NCBI RefSeq assembly: GCF_001440035.1
Contig: NZ_LJYG01000062.1
Coordinates: 26,725-90,724, forward strand
Source: Bradyrhizobium manausense
GTDB lineage: Bacteria > Pseudomonadota > Alphaproteobacteria > Rhizobiales > Xanthobacteraceae
Length of the DNA stretch: 64,000 nucleotides
Reading direction: 5' to 3'
Part shown: positions 35,907 through 45,091 of the stretch, piece by piece
How positions within the stretch are numbered: the stretch's first letter is position 1
How the letters are laid out: every line of letters starts with the position of its first letter
Notes under the pieces: generated by a model
The model's input: the letters and a program-made list of their open reading frames with translations, nothing else
What the model was told of the DNA's origin: nothing
Databases searched by the model: none
Position numbers and translations under genes: made by a program

Positions 35907-38240
35907 ATGCTCCAGAGCAATCTTCTACACACCGAGAGAACGCGCGTCGCGCTGAGCGGTCAGAGTTCGTTCGATCAGCCGGACAGCGGCGGATTTGGAG
36001 ACCTTGTCAAACTTGCAGTCAGCTTTTTGAGGAGGCAGTACATCGTGATCGCTGTTACTGTCGTCCTTGCATGCGCCGCCAGCGTGCTTTACTTGCGATT
36101 GGCCCCTCCTACCTACACGGCGCAGGCCCAGGTTCTGCTTGGAATTCCCAGGGCACAGTTCGTGCAGCAACAGTCTCTTCTTGCCGAACCGGCCTTCGAC
36201 GTCACTCAAATCGAGACGCAGCTTCAGATCCTGAAATCAAAGGCGATCGCGACCAAGGTCTTCAATCAATTGAAGCTTGCCGACGACCCAGACTTCAATG
36301 GATCAAGTTCATCACTGCTTTCGTCGTGGCACTGGGCTCGAGCTCAGATTTCGGCTTCGAACAATCCTCCTCCATCGGATACAGAGGACGATCCGTCCGA
36401 AGGGGCCCTCGGGGTTTTCCTAAATCGACTCTCGGCAACTCGCGTCGGCGTGAGTAACGTAATCGAAATCAGCTTCAGTTCGAGTAGCGCTCCACGGGCG
36501 GCCGAGATCGTGAACGCGGTTGCTAACGCCTATGTCACCGATCAGCTGGACGCGAGGTTCGAAGCCAATCGGAGGGCAACGAGTTGGTTACAGGAGAGAA
36601 TGCACGATCTTGGCGAGCAGGCTCTCACTGCCCAGCGCGCAGTCGATACCTACAAGGCCCAGAACAACATCGTCGCCTCCGACGGCAAATCAATCGACGA
36701 GCAACTGATCACCCAGCTCAACACTCGATTGGCCGCCGCGCGGGCTCAAACCTCTGAAGCCAGCGCGAAGTTAACGCGGTACGAAACTCTTCTCAGCTCA
36801 GATCCAGCAAGGCAACCACCGCTCGGCGGTCTCGATGCCATCGGAACAGACGCAACAAACAGTACAATTCTAACGACTCTCCGCCAGCAATATCTTGAAC
36901 TCGCGCGTCGCGAGGCCGAGCTAGCTAGTCGGGTCGGTCGCGACCACTTGGCTGTCGTGAACATCCGCAACCGAATGCGGGAGTATCGAACCTCCATGTT
37001 CGATGAGGTCCGGCGCCTCGCCGAAATCAGCCGAAGCGAGGCCGAGCTCGCCAAGCAAAGACAACAGGAGATTGAGAAGCAGCTTGCCGAAGCCGTGTCA
37101 AAATCTCAATCGGTGAATTCCGCTGAACTCACGATTAGAGATCTGGAAAGCCGTGCAAAGGGCTTGCGCAGCTTGTACGAGAGCTTTCTGCAGCGCTACA
37201 TGGGTTCAACGCAGCAGGAGACATTTCCAATTTCGGAGACGCGGGTGATCTTTGGCGCCTCACCGCCTCAAAGCAGGAGCAAACCAAAAACCAACCTCGT
37301 GCTGGGCCTCGGGATGTTTGCAGGGGTCGCTCTCGGAGTCCTCCTGGGGCTCCTGCGAGATGTCATGGACGGGGTCTTTCGTACGTCATCCCAGATCGAA
37401 GCCGGCCTCGAGCTACCCTGCTTGTGCCTTGTACCGGCATTGCAAGCTCCAAAGCCCTCGAAATCGCCTGCCAAGTCTTCGCAGGCGGAGGAAGACCTGC
37501 GCTCAAGGACGATCTCCAATGTTCCGGCGATTCATCGCGCGGTGGTCGAAATGCCGCTCTCCCGCTTCACCGAAGCTATCCGTTCCATCAAGCTTGCGGT
37601 GGACCACAGCCCGGCGAAGACTTCGAACCAGGTGATCGGGATAACCTCGGCCCTTCCCAATGAAGGCAAGACAACCATCGCAGCATCTCTGGCCCAGCTG
37701 ATTGGGCACAGCGGAAAACGGGCCATCATCGTCGATTGCGACCTGAGGAACCCGTCCTTGACCGCAAGTATCTGTCCAAAAGCTTCTGCAGGCCTCATCG
37801 AGGTTTCCAATGGCAGTCGCTCGCTCGAGGACGTCATCTGGCGAGATCCGAAGACCAATCTCGTCTTCCTTCCGGCCGTGCGCCGCGGAGCACTATTTCA
37901 TACAAGCGAAATTCTTTCCACGGAAGCCATCTGCAAGCTATTTGAGCGTCTGCGACAGACGTATGATTATGTGATCGTGGATCTTCCACCGCTCACTCCT
38001 CTGGTCGACGTGCGTGTAACATCTCCGCTGGTTGACTGTTACATTCTCGTGGTCGAATGGGGACGCACGAAGACCGATGTCGTTCAGCACGCCCTGCACA
38101 CTGCACCGACCATTTCGGATTCGGTGATCGGAGCGGTTCTCAACAAAACCAACATCAAAGCAATGGCTCGCTACGACGCGTCTCGCAGCGACTACTACAA
38201 CGACAGCCATTACATTCGATATGGCTTTTCCGACTCCTGA
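35907..38240 (+). CDS. Wzc-type polysaccharide co-polymerase with BY-kinase domain
   Basis: The 777-residue inner-membrane protein controls chain length and export through tyrosine autophosphorylation. It has a first membrane segment at about 44-64 (YIVIAVTVVLACAASVLYL), a Wzz-type start of the periplasmic domain (YTAQAQVLLG), long coiled-coil segments at about 220-430 and a second membrane segment at about 462-484. The cytoplasmic kinase has Walker A SALPNEGKTT near 580-590, Walker A' IVDCDLRNP near 605-613 and YDYVIVDLPPLTPLVD. The tail carries a tyrosine cluster (Tyr756, 763, 764, 769, 772), the usual autophosphorylation sites. Kinase and co-polymerase are fused, as in proteobacterial ExoP/Wzc. 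A partner outer-membrane channel is not in the window. Confidence 0.92.
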   Translation: MLQSNLLHTERTRVALSGQSSFDQPDSGGFGDLVKLAVSFLRRQYIVIAVTVVLACAASVLYLRLAPPTYTAQAQVLLGIPRAQFVQQQSLLAEPAFDVTQIETQLQILKSKAIATKVFNQLKLADDPDFNGSSSSLLSSWHWARAQISASNNPPPSDTEDDPSEGALGVFLNRLSATRVGVSNVIEISFSSSSAPRAAEIVNAVANAYVTDQLDARFEANRRATSWLQERMHDLGEQALTAQRAVDTYKAQNNIVASDGKSIDEQLITQLNTRLAAARAQTSEASAKLTRYETLLSSDPARQPPLGGLDAIGTDATNSTILTTLRQQYLELARREAELASRVGRDHLAVVNIRNRMREYRTSMFDEVRRLAEISRSEAELAKQRQQEIEKQLAEAVSKSQSVNSAELTIRDLESRAKGLRSLYESFLQRYMGSTQQETFPISETRVIFGASPPQSRSKPKTNLVLGLGMFAGVALGVLLGLLRDVMDGVFRTSSQIEAGLELPCLCLVPALQAPKPSKSPAKSSQAEEDLRSRTISNVPAIHRAVVEMPLSRFTEAIRSIKLAVDHSPAKTSNQVIGITSALPNEGKTTIAASLAQLIGHSGKRAIIVDCDLRNPSLTASICPKASAGLIEVSNGSRSLEDVIWRDPKTNLVFLPAVRRGALFHTSEILSTEAICKLFERLRQTYDYVIVDLPPLTPLVDVRVTSPLVDCYILVVEWGRTKTDVVQHALHTAPTISDSVIGAVLNKTNIKAMARYDASRSDYYNDSHYIRYGFSDS

Positions 38241-38319
38241 AACCGCAAACAAGGCCAGTGCGAAGTCCGGTTATCGTTGATTAAGCCGACCTCCGCCAGC
38301 AATACGGGGATGGTCTCTC

Positions 38320-40305
38320 ATGATTTCCCGATTCACATTCTTTGCGCTACTCGTGGCGTTATCCTCGGCCATCGCTGTGTCCGAGGGCTTTAAAAGCCCA
38401 ATTGTCGCATCGGTCATCATGGCCCCCTCGCTTCTGGCAGCGAGCGTTTTGGTCCCGTCATCTCTACTCGCTCGCTTTGTGAAGGTGCTGAATCCCCTCT
38501 CGATTGCGATCCTTGCGGCGCCGATCCTTTGGATGATTTTGCAGCTAGTTCCTGTTCCGGTGCAAGGCTGGGGTAACTCGATCTGGATAACTGCATCGGC
38601 TGCACTGAACGAACCGTTGGCCGAAAGAATCACGGTAGACATCCGGGCCACGGTGCTCTCGCTTGTTCAGTACAATGCCGTTTTGGCCACCGGTCTTGTC
38701 GCGGTGATCGTGGCGCTCGACAGACAGCGGGCTGCCGATTTCCTCTACGTCCTATTGTGCATCGCGAGCTGCGGAGCGGCGATATCACTGCTGTCGTGGG
38801 CCATGGAGTTCCGAAACGAGTTCGCGCCCGCATCAGAGGGCGGTCATGTCGCCCCTGTGTTAGGTACTCTGCTATCGTGCGCAGCTATCCTGCGCGAATT
38901 GGACGACGCGCGCCGCCGGCGCGAGCCCCGACCAGCCTTTATGCCCGCCAATTGGGCGTTGCCCGTGGCGCTTGCGTCCTTGTTGGTCTGCCTTCTGGCT
39001 CTTGTTCTCCGCGAGACCCCCACCGTCTTCATTGCCACTTTGCTTGGAGCGGAGCTGCTGCTTGCGATTCCAATCATTCGCAAATGGTCCTTGGGAATCT
39101 GGGGCAGTACCGGCGTCTTCGCAACAGCTACGCTGATCTTCGTCGCGTTTTTTACAGCCATCCCGGCCAAGAAGGATACGGATCTGACGATCGCGATAGC
39201 GACCCAAAGCCAGAGCGCAACCGAGCGGATGCTCCAGGATATTCGACCGACGGGGTTCGGGGCGGGCTCGTTCGGTTCAGTGCTACCAATCTATCGGGAC
39301 ATTGGCGTAAGCTCCATTCGCGAGCGCCCGACCGACGCGGCCTCAATCGCAATAGATATGGGACGGGTATTCTTCTGCGGCCTGCTTCTGGTCGTAGCGG
39401 TGACTGCCTGGACGCTGGTGAAGCGATCTCTGTCGCGCGGGCGCGACTATTTGTATCCTACGCTAGGCGCAGCGGCAGCGGTATCGGTAGCGGTAATAGG
39501 TCTCTCCGCCGGAGGGCTGACGGATTTAGGCCCATCACTGCTACTGGCCGGCCTCTTTGGGTTGGCATTCGGGCGGAGCTTGGCAGGTGCGGGGCATGAA
39601 ACCAATTGTCCGCCGCCGCAAGAGCCGATCGATCGCAGGCACCTCCGATCAACTCTTCCGGCGCAGATGGGGCATCGCGTCCTCATGGTTTTGCTAGCCG
39701 TAGCGCTACTGTCGCAAACGATTTGGCTTCTTGCGGACCCGCGGTATTCCGACGACGCGATCCCTGCTTCGGCCGGCCACATCCTGAGAACAGTTATGCT
39801 TAGGGCGAGCTTGAGCGAGTCAGCGCAGGAGGAACAATCCGACCGCTGGCTTGTCCGTCGCAATTTCAACACAGGTGATCTGCTGTCAACGAAATCTCGC
39901 GTGACGGCGAGTCCCTCAGCCCTCCACCTGCTCATATCGCAGCTGCACTCTTCGCCGCTGCGTGGCGAGCTCTGGCTCCTCCTTGCGGCTGCCTCGGCCG
40001 AGACCGAGAAGCCCGAGTATGACATGGCCGGGCTCCTTAAGATGTCGTATTACACGACCCCTAACGAGGTCGACCTGTTTTCACTGCGGCTTTCTTTAGC
40101 GCTGTCTCGCGATGGACTCGTTAGAAACCCAGAATTGCGTGACCTCATCAAGAGGGACATTGAAATTGTCCTGACGCGGCAGCGCACTCTCGAACCAGCG
40201 CTCATGGCGGCCTACCGATCCGCCTCGGCGGGCGGCAAAGTTTTCGCCGAGAATCTCATGTCCGGACTGAATGCCAGCTACTCGCAGCAGAAGAAAACGG
40301 ACTAG
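38320..40305 (+). CDS. Large multi-spanning membrane protein, O-antigen polymerase/ligase-like
   Basis: The 661-residue protein has an N-terminal hydrophobic segment and about ten membrane segments in residues 1-430, then a soluble C-terminal region of roughly 200 residues rich in helices. The loop RPTGFGAGSFGSVLPIYRD in the middle resembles the G.G.G.f...yp region of Wzy_C-type proteins that face the periplasm. The C-terminal part (ALHLLISQLHSSPLRGELWL) resembles TPR-like tails seen on some polymerases. It lies between the BY-kinase and the initiating transferase genes on the same strand. It may be the true polymerase, a ligase or an accessory protein. Confidence 0.7.
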   Translation: MISRFTFFALLVALSSAIAVSEGFKSPIVASVIMAPSLLAASVLVPSSLLARFVKVLNPLSIAILAAPILWMILQLVPVPVQGWGNSIWITASAALNEPLAERITVDIRATVLSLVQYNAVLATGLVAVIVALDRQRAADFLYVLLCIASCGAAISLLSWAMEFRNEFAPASEGGHVAPVLGTLLSCAAILRELDDARRRREPRPAFMPANWALPVALASLLVCLLALVLRETPTVFIATLLGAELLLAIPIIRKWSLGIWGSTGVFATATLIFVAFFTAIPAKKDTDLTIAIATQSQSATERMLQDIRPTGFGAGSFGSVLPIYRDIGVSSIRERPTDAASIAIDMGRVFFCGLLLVVAVTAWTLVKRSLSRGRDYLYPTLGAAAAVSVAVIGLSAGGLTDLGPSLLLAGLFGLAFGRSLAGAGHETNCPPPQEPIDRRHLRSTLPAQMGHRVLMVLLAVALLSQTIWLLADPRYSDDAIPASAGHILRTVMLRASLSESAQEEQSDRWLVRRNFNTGDLLSTKSRVTASPSALHLLISQLHSSPLRGELWLLLAAASAETEKPEYDMAGLLKMSYYTTPNEVDLFSLRLSLALSRDGLVRNPELRDLIKRDIEIVLTRQRTLEPALMAAYRSASAGGKVFAENLMSGLNASYSQQKKTD

Positions 40306-40402
40306 CGCCATGTCGGCGCCGGGGATGATTCTTGATTTTTGACTTGAACAAATTAAATCAATTGGTTAATATACATTTAAATTTTTCGGCATTTAAAATC
40401 TT
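40306..40402 (+). promoter_or_regulatory. AT-rich promoter region of the initiating transferase
   Basis: The 97-bp gap contains aacaaattaaatcaattggt and tacatttaaatttttcggca. No strong Shine-Dalgarno precedes either candidate start of the downstream gene. Confidence 0.45.
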
Positions 40403-41887
40403 GTGTTCCTGGTGATGAACTTCGTCAACCGGCATATTGCGGAACAAGACTGCGAGGCGGCCGGGACGCGCTTGCCGTCCTCGCTATCTTCCGGGCGAAA
40501 GTGGCCGATCCGGTACGATTCCATCGAACTTGCGGTCGTCGCTGCCGACCTCATGGCTATTTTGATCGCGAGCCTTTTGTCCTCGCTGGTCAGTGACATC
40601 CGCACCGGCTGGACCATGACTGAAGTGGGGCAGAGCGTTGCACACGCGCTGCTTGCGGCGAGCTTTTTCGGTTCCGTATCAAAATTGAAGGGCCTTTATG
40701 CGCCCCCCGAATTGCTTGTGCTGGGCACGCAGATTCGAGGTGTTTGTCTAGCCTGGAGCTGGTTGGTTCTGTTGGCGTTGGCGGTGGATGCCTTGAGCAT
40801 CTCTCCGCAATTCTCCCGGGGCGCTGGGCCATTCTTCGCTGTGTTCGGTCTCGCTTGCCTGATTGCCGAGCGATGCCTGTTCAGGGCCCTTCTACTTAAA
40901 GGCCTGAGTGGCCGAAAGTTCGCCGGGACAACCATCGTTCTCATTACGGATCAACCGCTGTCCGAATATGCTGGGCTGTCACAGAGTCTTGCAATACTCG
41001 GCTTTAGCGTAGCTGGCCGATTCACCCTACCTCCGATCGGCTCCAGTGCCGCTTCTCGAAAGCGACTGAGTGCGCGAGTGATTGAGCACATTCGCGGTTC
41101 GACGATCGATGAAATCGTCCTGGAGGCAAATCCCGACCGGTGGCCTGAGTGGCGCACGCTTTTGGCCGACCTGAAAGTTCTGCCAATTCCGATTTTTTTT
41201 GTGCCGGTCGGCGCGACTTCAGATTTGCTCCGTCATCCTACGCGGCGCATCGGTGGTGCCGTCTGCATAGAACTCCAGCATGGCCCCTTGTCGTTTGTGG
41301 CAAACGCAACAAAGCGCGCTATCGACCTATTCGGCGCCGGACTTTCCTTGATTATTCTGGCTCCTTTCCTGGCCTTGGTTGCGCTTGCAATTAAGGTTGA
41401 TTCTTCCGGGCCCGTTCTATTCAAGCAACGGCGCTGCGGTTTTAACGGCCACCACTTCTTGATCCGCAAGTTCCGTACCATGCATGTGATGGAGGACGGG
41501 CCTACTGTAGTTCAAGCGATCCCCGCAGATCACCGCGTCACACGCGTTGGAAAATGGCTGCGCCGCACCAGCCTGGACGAGTTGCCGCAGTTGCTTAACG
41601 TGCTCGATGGGAGCATGTCGCTCGTTGGCCCGCGCCCTCACGCCTTGGCGCACGACGGGCAGTTCAATAAACTCTTGCGGAATTATGCTTTCCGGCGCCG
41701 CGTCAAGCCCGGCTTGACCGGCTGGGCACAAATACACGGGTGCCGCGGTCCCACGCCTAATTCAGCCGCAATCGAACGACGCGTTGAATATGACCTGTGG
41801 TACATCGACAACTGGAGCTTGCAACTCGACCTGGCAATCTTGTTGCGGACGCCGCTTGAGGTGTTCAGAGGACGCAATGCCCTCTAG
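40403..41887 (+). CDS. Initiating polyprenyl-phosphate sugar phosphotransferase
   Basis: This protein of about 494 residues starts repeat-unit synthesis by transferring a sugar-1-phosphate to undecaprenyl phosphate. Four or five N-terminal membrane segments are followed by a nucleotide-fold region. The C-terminal catalytic domain is of the Bac_transf type: [88 protein letters not shown] and [11 protein letters not shown]. Start codons GTG 40403 and ATG 40415 are both possible. The architecture equals WbaP/WcaJ-type and ExoY-like enzymes; whether glucose or galactose is used is not determined. Confidence 0.92.
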   Translation: MFLVMNFVNRHIAEQDCEAAGTRLPSSLSSGRKWPIRYDSIELAVVAADLMAILIASLLSSLVSDIRTGWTMTEVGQSVAHALLAASFFGSVSKLKGLYAPPELLVLGTQIRGVCLAWSWLVLLALAVDALSISPQFSRGAGPFFAVFGLACLIAERCLFRALLLKGLSGRKFAGTTIVLITDQPLSEYAGLSQSLAILGFSVAGRFTLPPIGSSAASRKRLSARVIEHIRGSTIDEIVLEANPDRWPEWRTLLADLKVLPIPIFFVPVGATSDLLRHPTRRIGGAVCIELQHGPLSFVANATKRAIDLFGAGLSLIILAPFLALVALAIKVDSSGPVLFKQRRCGFNGHHFLIRKFRTMHVMEDGPTVVQAIPADHRVTRVGKWLRRTSLDELPQLLNVLDGSMSLVGPRPHALAHDGQFNKLLRNYAFRRRVKPGLTGWAQIHGCRGPTPNSAAIERRVEYDLWYIDNWSLQLDLAILLRTPLEVFRGRNAL

Positions 41888-41942
41888 CCAACATTATCCA
41901 CGGACCACGTCAGTACCGCAGAGCCCGCGCGCCGACCGGGAC

Positions 41943-42311
41943 CTAAGCTCGCTGGCGGGCTTTCCCGCCGGCGTCGCTGATCTGGAACTCTTCGATCTTG
42001 CGTCCGGATTTCATTGCAGCCACCAACCAGCGCGGCCGCTTGCCACGACCGGACCAAGTTTCGGACGTTTGAGGATTCCGATATTTTGGAAGTACCCGAG
42101 GATACCTGCGTCGCGGCTTGTCGTCCGGAACTCTTTCAAAAGAACTCGGGTCCCGCGGCCCTCGGGCTTCTCCATTAAGCACGGCCAAACGCTTTTCCAG
42201 CTCCTGCTTTTCGGCCTTGATCCGGGCTGACAAAATGCCACTGATCTCTTCGTGGAGCACCCAAAGATCATCAAGGGACATGATCTCTAATTCAAGCTTC
42301 TTCGGGGACAT
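41943..42311 (-). CDS. H-NS family nucleoid-associated protein (copy 1)
   Basis: The 122-residue protein has an N-terminal coiled coil (MSLDDLWVLHEEISGILSAR and following) for oligomerisation and a C-terminal DNA-binding region YRNPQTSETWSGRGKRPRWL, the AT-hook-like H-NS signature with the RGK/PRW core. H-NS proteins silence AT-rich, often acquired, DNA. The second copy at 43027-43404 shares the domain order and is transcribed in the opposite direction. Both sit at the end of the AT-island-rich polysaccharide locus, which they may silence. Confidence 0.9.
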   Translation of the reverse strand: MSPKKLELEIMSLDDLWVLHEEISGILSARIKAEKQELEKRLAVLNGEARGPRDPSSFERVPDDKPRRRYPRVLPKYRNPQTSETWSGRGKRPRWLVAAMKSGRKIEEFQISDAGGKARQRA

Positions 42312-43026
42312 GTCACCACCCTATAGTTGTACCTCATTTATATCCCCAGAGAGGACATTAATCAAGCGACAGACAAGCGTTATCCAAAGCGAAATATGGA
42401 ACCAAAAGAAATGCCCAAGTGAAATACCGGCCGCCCGACCATTAATCAAGGGCAAAAAAATGCCGAGGCCTGCACATTAATAGCCAAAGACACACATGTC
42501 ACGTGCACCCGTTGGCCCAAAGTCACCGTCCGAATGGAACGCCTAGATCCGCGGGCCGGCGAGTTGCGGAGGCCAGCCAGCCGAAGGCCTTCGCCGTACT
42601 CGACTGCGGCGCCGGGCCGTTGTCCGTGGCGCTTGCTGGGGCGCGCAGCCTCTACAGGACCGCAGCCGTGATCGAATGACTGCCATATCCCTCAGGGCCT
42701 GGAGCCGCAATTGGATTTGCAGCTCCAGTAACTCGATGTCCCTGCAACGCGCCGGAGGCATGATCAACTCGGCCATGCAGGCTTTCAATTGCGAAAGGGG
42801 GAGATCGACCACTCTGATTTTTGCGCTGTGCAACACGGCAAACCTCGCACGGCCATTATCTAAAAAATATTTATCGCATATTCTCTTAAATCAATTATAT
42901 TTAAATCTATTCAGGACGTCAATTTGAAATGGGATTTCCTTGCTTGCCTACTTTCCATCGGAGCTCGATTTCATGCCGACATCGGCACGATGAAGTTGGA
43001 GGCAGCAGAACATCGATAAGGGCAGG
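42312..43026. other. Region between two divergent H-NS genes
   Basis: This 715-bp gap holds AT-rich stretches next to both genes (42330-42480 and 42845-42930, including aaaaaatatttatcgcat and ttatatttaaatctattc), suitable for autoregulation by H-NS. The GC-rich centre (42540-42840) has an open minus-strand frame of 97 codons with a TTG start and no recognised domain, which I do not call as a gene. Confidence 0.5.
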
Positions 43027-43404
43027 ATGCGCAAGGAAGATCTTGAGGCAATGGACTTCGAGGAACTCTGGCTCCTTCACGAGGAGCTAACGAAGGTCCT
43101 TGCCGAAAAGATTACAGCGGAGAAACAGGAACTCGAAAAGCGCCTTTCGCAGCTCTATCGTCTAGACCAAGCAACTCCGGACGAGCGAACTCTCGAACCG
43201 AGTGCACCAGTTCGACGCAAATATCCAAAGGTCATACCTAAATACTACAACCCGCTTAGACCTTCCGAGACTTGGTCCGGGCGCGGAAAACAACCGCGAT
43301 GGCTGGTTGCGGCGCTGCAATCGGGACATGTGCTCGAGGAATTCAAAATTCCGGAAAAAACAGAGGCTTCCGATACGAGCACGAACGAGCAGGAGCATTC
43401 GTGA
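43027..43404 (+). CDS. H-NS family nucleoid-associated protein (copy 2)
   Basis: This 125-residue paralogue of the 41943-42311 protein has the coiled-coil start EAMDFEELWLLHEELTKVLA and the DNA-binding signature YYNPLRPSETWSGRGKQPRW. The linker is longer and carries KYPKVIPKY, as in copy 1 (RYPRVLPKY). It is followed by a hairpin with T residues at 43421-43446. Two paralogues can form mixed oligomers; the differing linkers suggest non-identical binding preferences. Confidence 0.9.
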   Translation: MRKEDLEAMDFEELWLLHEELTKVLAEKITAEKQELEKRLSQLYRLDQATPDERTLEPSAPVRRKYPKVIPKYYNPLRPSETWSGRGKQPRWLVAALQSGHVLEEFKIPEKTEASDTSTNEQEHS

Positions 43405-43420
43405 AGTGCGCGCTTAGTTG

Positions 43421-43446
43421 CCCGAGCGTCACTCGCGTTCGGGTTT
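43421..43446 (+). terminator. Candidate intrinsic terminator after H-NS copy 2
   Basis: CCCGA-GCG pairs with CGC-(GT)-TCGGG around a TCACT loop and is followed by TTT. It begins 17 bp after the H-NS stop codon. The U tract is short, so efficiency is uncertain. Confidence 0.5.
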
Positions 43447-43544
43447 AACGGCGCAGCCGCGCGCAGCGCTCAATCCAAAATCGAGTTTGCGTCGAGCGAT
43501 AAAGATCCTGATAAAGATCCTTGGGCACTCCTAGAGCACAGCAC

Positions 43545-43799
43545 TCACGCCGCCGCTGCTAGGCTGCCATTTGACTGACTCGGAGCGTTCGTGAGCTGGT
43601 GGAGATCCACCAACCGAGTGGCCTCGAATGCCTCTCGTGATAAAATTCGGTGGGCATCCAGCAGATATCGATAGGCTTCGCGGCCGGCACTCCGTTCGGT
43701 CAAGACGCGCTCCATCTCGCCGATGCTCCTCAGCTTCCGCTGCATTTCAGCCATATCATTGTGAATCGAAGAGGGCGCCAGCTCCCAATTTTCGGACAT
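43545..43799 (-). CDS. Small hypothetical helical protein
   Basis: The 84-residue polar protein is predicted helical (SIHNDMAEMQRKLRSIGEME, REAYRYLLDAHRILSREAFE) and ends in an Ala run. AGGAAG lies directly upstream of the ATG at good spacing, supporting a real gene. No family is recognised. It is convergent with H-NS copy 2, and AT-rich sequence lies upstream at 43815-43870. Confidence 0.55.
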   Translation of the reverse strand: MSENWELAPSSIHNDMAEMQRKLRSIGEMERVLTERSAGREAYRYLLDAHRILSREAFEATRLVDLHQLTNAPSQSNGSLAAAA

Positions 43800-44102
43800 T
43801 TCTTCCTCCGCCGGATCGAATTAATATTAAAATCTTACCTCAATTAACTCGCGGAACTCCACGAATAAATTTCGTTCACAAATTGTTTCTGTTTTATTCA
43901 CCGTCGGCAGCGCTTTGAAGATTCTCGAATTTCCTTAATCCGACGAGAAAAATCTTCTCCGTTGGTTCCGCGGCCTCGGGTTCGCCCACAGGTCTGCCCT
44001 TCGGTAGTGAGCCCACGCACCTCGGCTGCGGATCTACGGGATGGGACCAAAGTCAGCGCTCGCGTGTAGATTGATCGAAATCACGAGCAAGAGATTCTGC
44101 AC

Positions 44103-44542
44103 GAGCGTGCAGGCTTCATCGGCCCGGCCGTGATCCGGCATCTTTGGCGAACAACCGGCGCCCGCATAGGACCTCCCGTCTTCCCATGGTGACGAACTGC
44201 TTCAACGATTACGGGCCCTGTCGCTTTCCGAAAAGCTCATTCCTCACATGATCGTTTCATTCCTCACATGATCGTTCGCGGATTGGCGGGCGAATCGCTG
44301 CTGGTCTACGGCGATGGCGGCAATATCTGCGACTACCTCTATGTCGCCGAGCACGCAATGCGCTGACCTTGATACTTTGAGCACAACAATGTCTGCGATA
44401 CCGACAACATCGGCGCGCGCTGCGAGCGGGGATAGTGGAGCGCAACTGCGGTCTGCTCAGTGAATTGCCGCCTGAGGCACTCCGCACGGCGATCCCATCA
44501 GCTTTCGTGTCCGACCGCCTTGGCTACGACCTGCATGAATAG
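44103..44542 (+). pseudogene. Decayed, internally deleted rmlB (dTDP-glucose 4,6-dehydratase)
   Basis: Fragments in several frames match RmlB in order. RAGFIGPAVIRHL (44106 onward) is the N-terminal nucleotide loop. LPMVTNCFNDYGP and EKLIPHMIV follow, then RGLAGESLLVYGDGGNICDY with LYVAEHA, then DTDNIGARCERG, then VERNCGLLSELPPEA and FVSDRLGYDLHE up to a TAG at 44540. Roughly 150 central residues are missing between the first two blocks, and at least three frameshifts are needed. A 20-bp tandem duplication lies inside it. It cannot make a working enzyme. Confidence 0.85.
44237..44276 (+). repeat. 20-bp perfect tandem duplication inside the rmlB remnant
   Basis: The 20-mer tcattcctcacatgatcgtt occurs twice back to back. 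It duplicates the codons for IPHMIV and shifts the frame, so it is one of the inactivating changes in the dehydratase remnant. Confidence 0.95.
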
Positions 44543-44778
44543 GTCTCGGCTGACGCAACCTCCGTGATTATACGGAGCGAGATGCGTCAACTTCCTCCTG
44601 GTAAGGTTGAGCAGTTAGCTTAATCCGCGGTGTTTGTTGCGAAGTTTTGTCAATACCCTATCCACTTCTCGCACCGGGCTCCCCCAAGCCCGGCCCCACC
44701 CAAGCAAAGCCGTCGAGCGAACATGGGTCCGCTTGGCGGCTTTGTCGTTGTGTCTATGCGAAGAGGAACGTTTCGGTT

Positions 44779-44952
44779 ATGGCGCGGAAGCCCTGGTCGT
44801 TCAAAGAGGATCGCCGGCTCATGGAGCTGGCCAAGTCTTCCACGTCGGTGGAAGAAGCAGCAAAGCAACTCGGGCGATCGCCTGACGCGATCAAGCGCAT
44901 GGCGATGCGGCTTGGTCTGTCGTTGAAGTCGAAGACGGGCAAGAAGAGCTAG
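44779..44952 (+). CDS. Small Myb/SANT-like helix-turn-helix protein
   Basis: A 57-residue basic protein, MARKPWSFKEDRRLMELAKS, then VEEAAKQLGRSPDAIKRMAM. The W-x(5)-L-x(3)-A and GRSPDAIKRMA pattern resembles a single SANT/Myb-type or homeodomain-like DNA-binding fold. AGAGGAA about ten bases before the ATG supports the start; longer in-frame starts are unlikely. Similar small proteins are common in rhizobia as far as I recall. No neighbour points to a specific target. Confidence 0.65.
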   Translation: MARKPWSFKEDRRLMELAKSSTSVEEAAKQLGRSPDAIKRMAMRLGLSLKSKTGKKS

Positions 44953-45091
44953 CCCGCGACGCAGCCTGTCAGGATGGCATCGTTTTGCCGTCTGGCGCCC
45001 AGCCGCAGCGCAAAGCACTAAAGGGGCAGAAGCCCTCTTGCGGATGCCTGCGCCAGCACGCCCGGATGCGTCAGCTCGCGGCGCGGCGCAC

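Noticed and set aside
42543..42836. 97-codon minus-strand frame between the H-NS genes
   Set aside because: TTG start, Arg/Pro-rich second half, no recognisable domain; left as intergenic.
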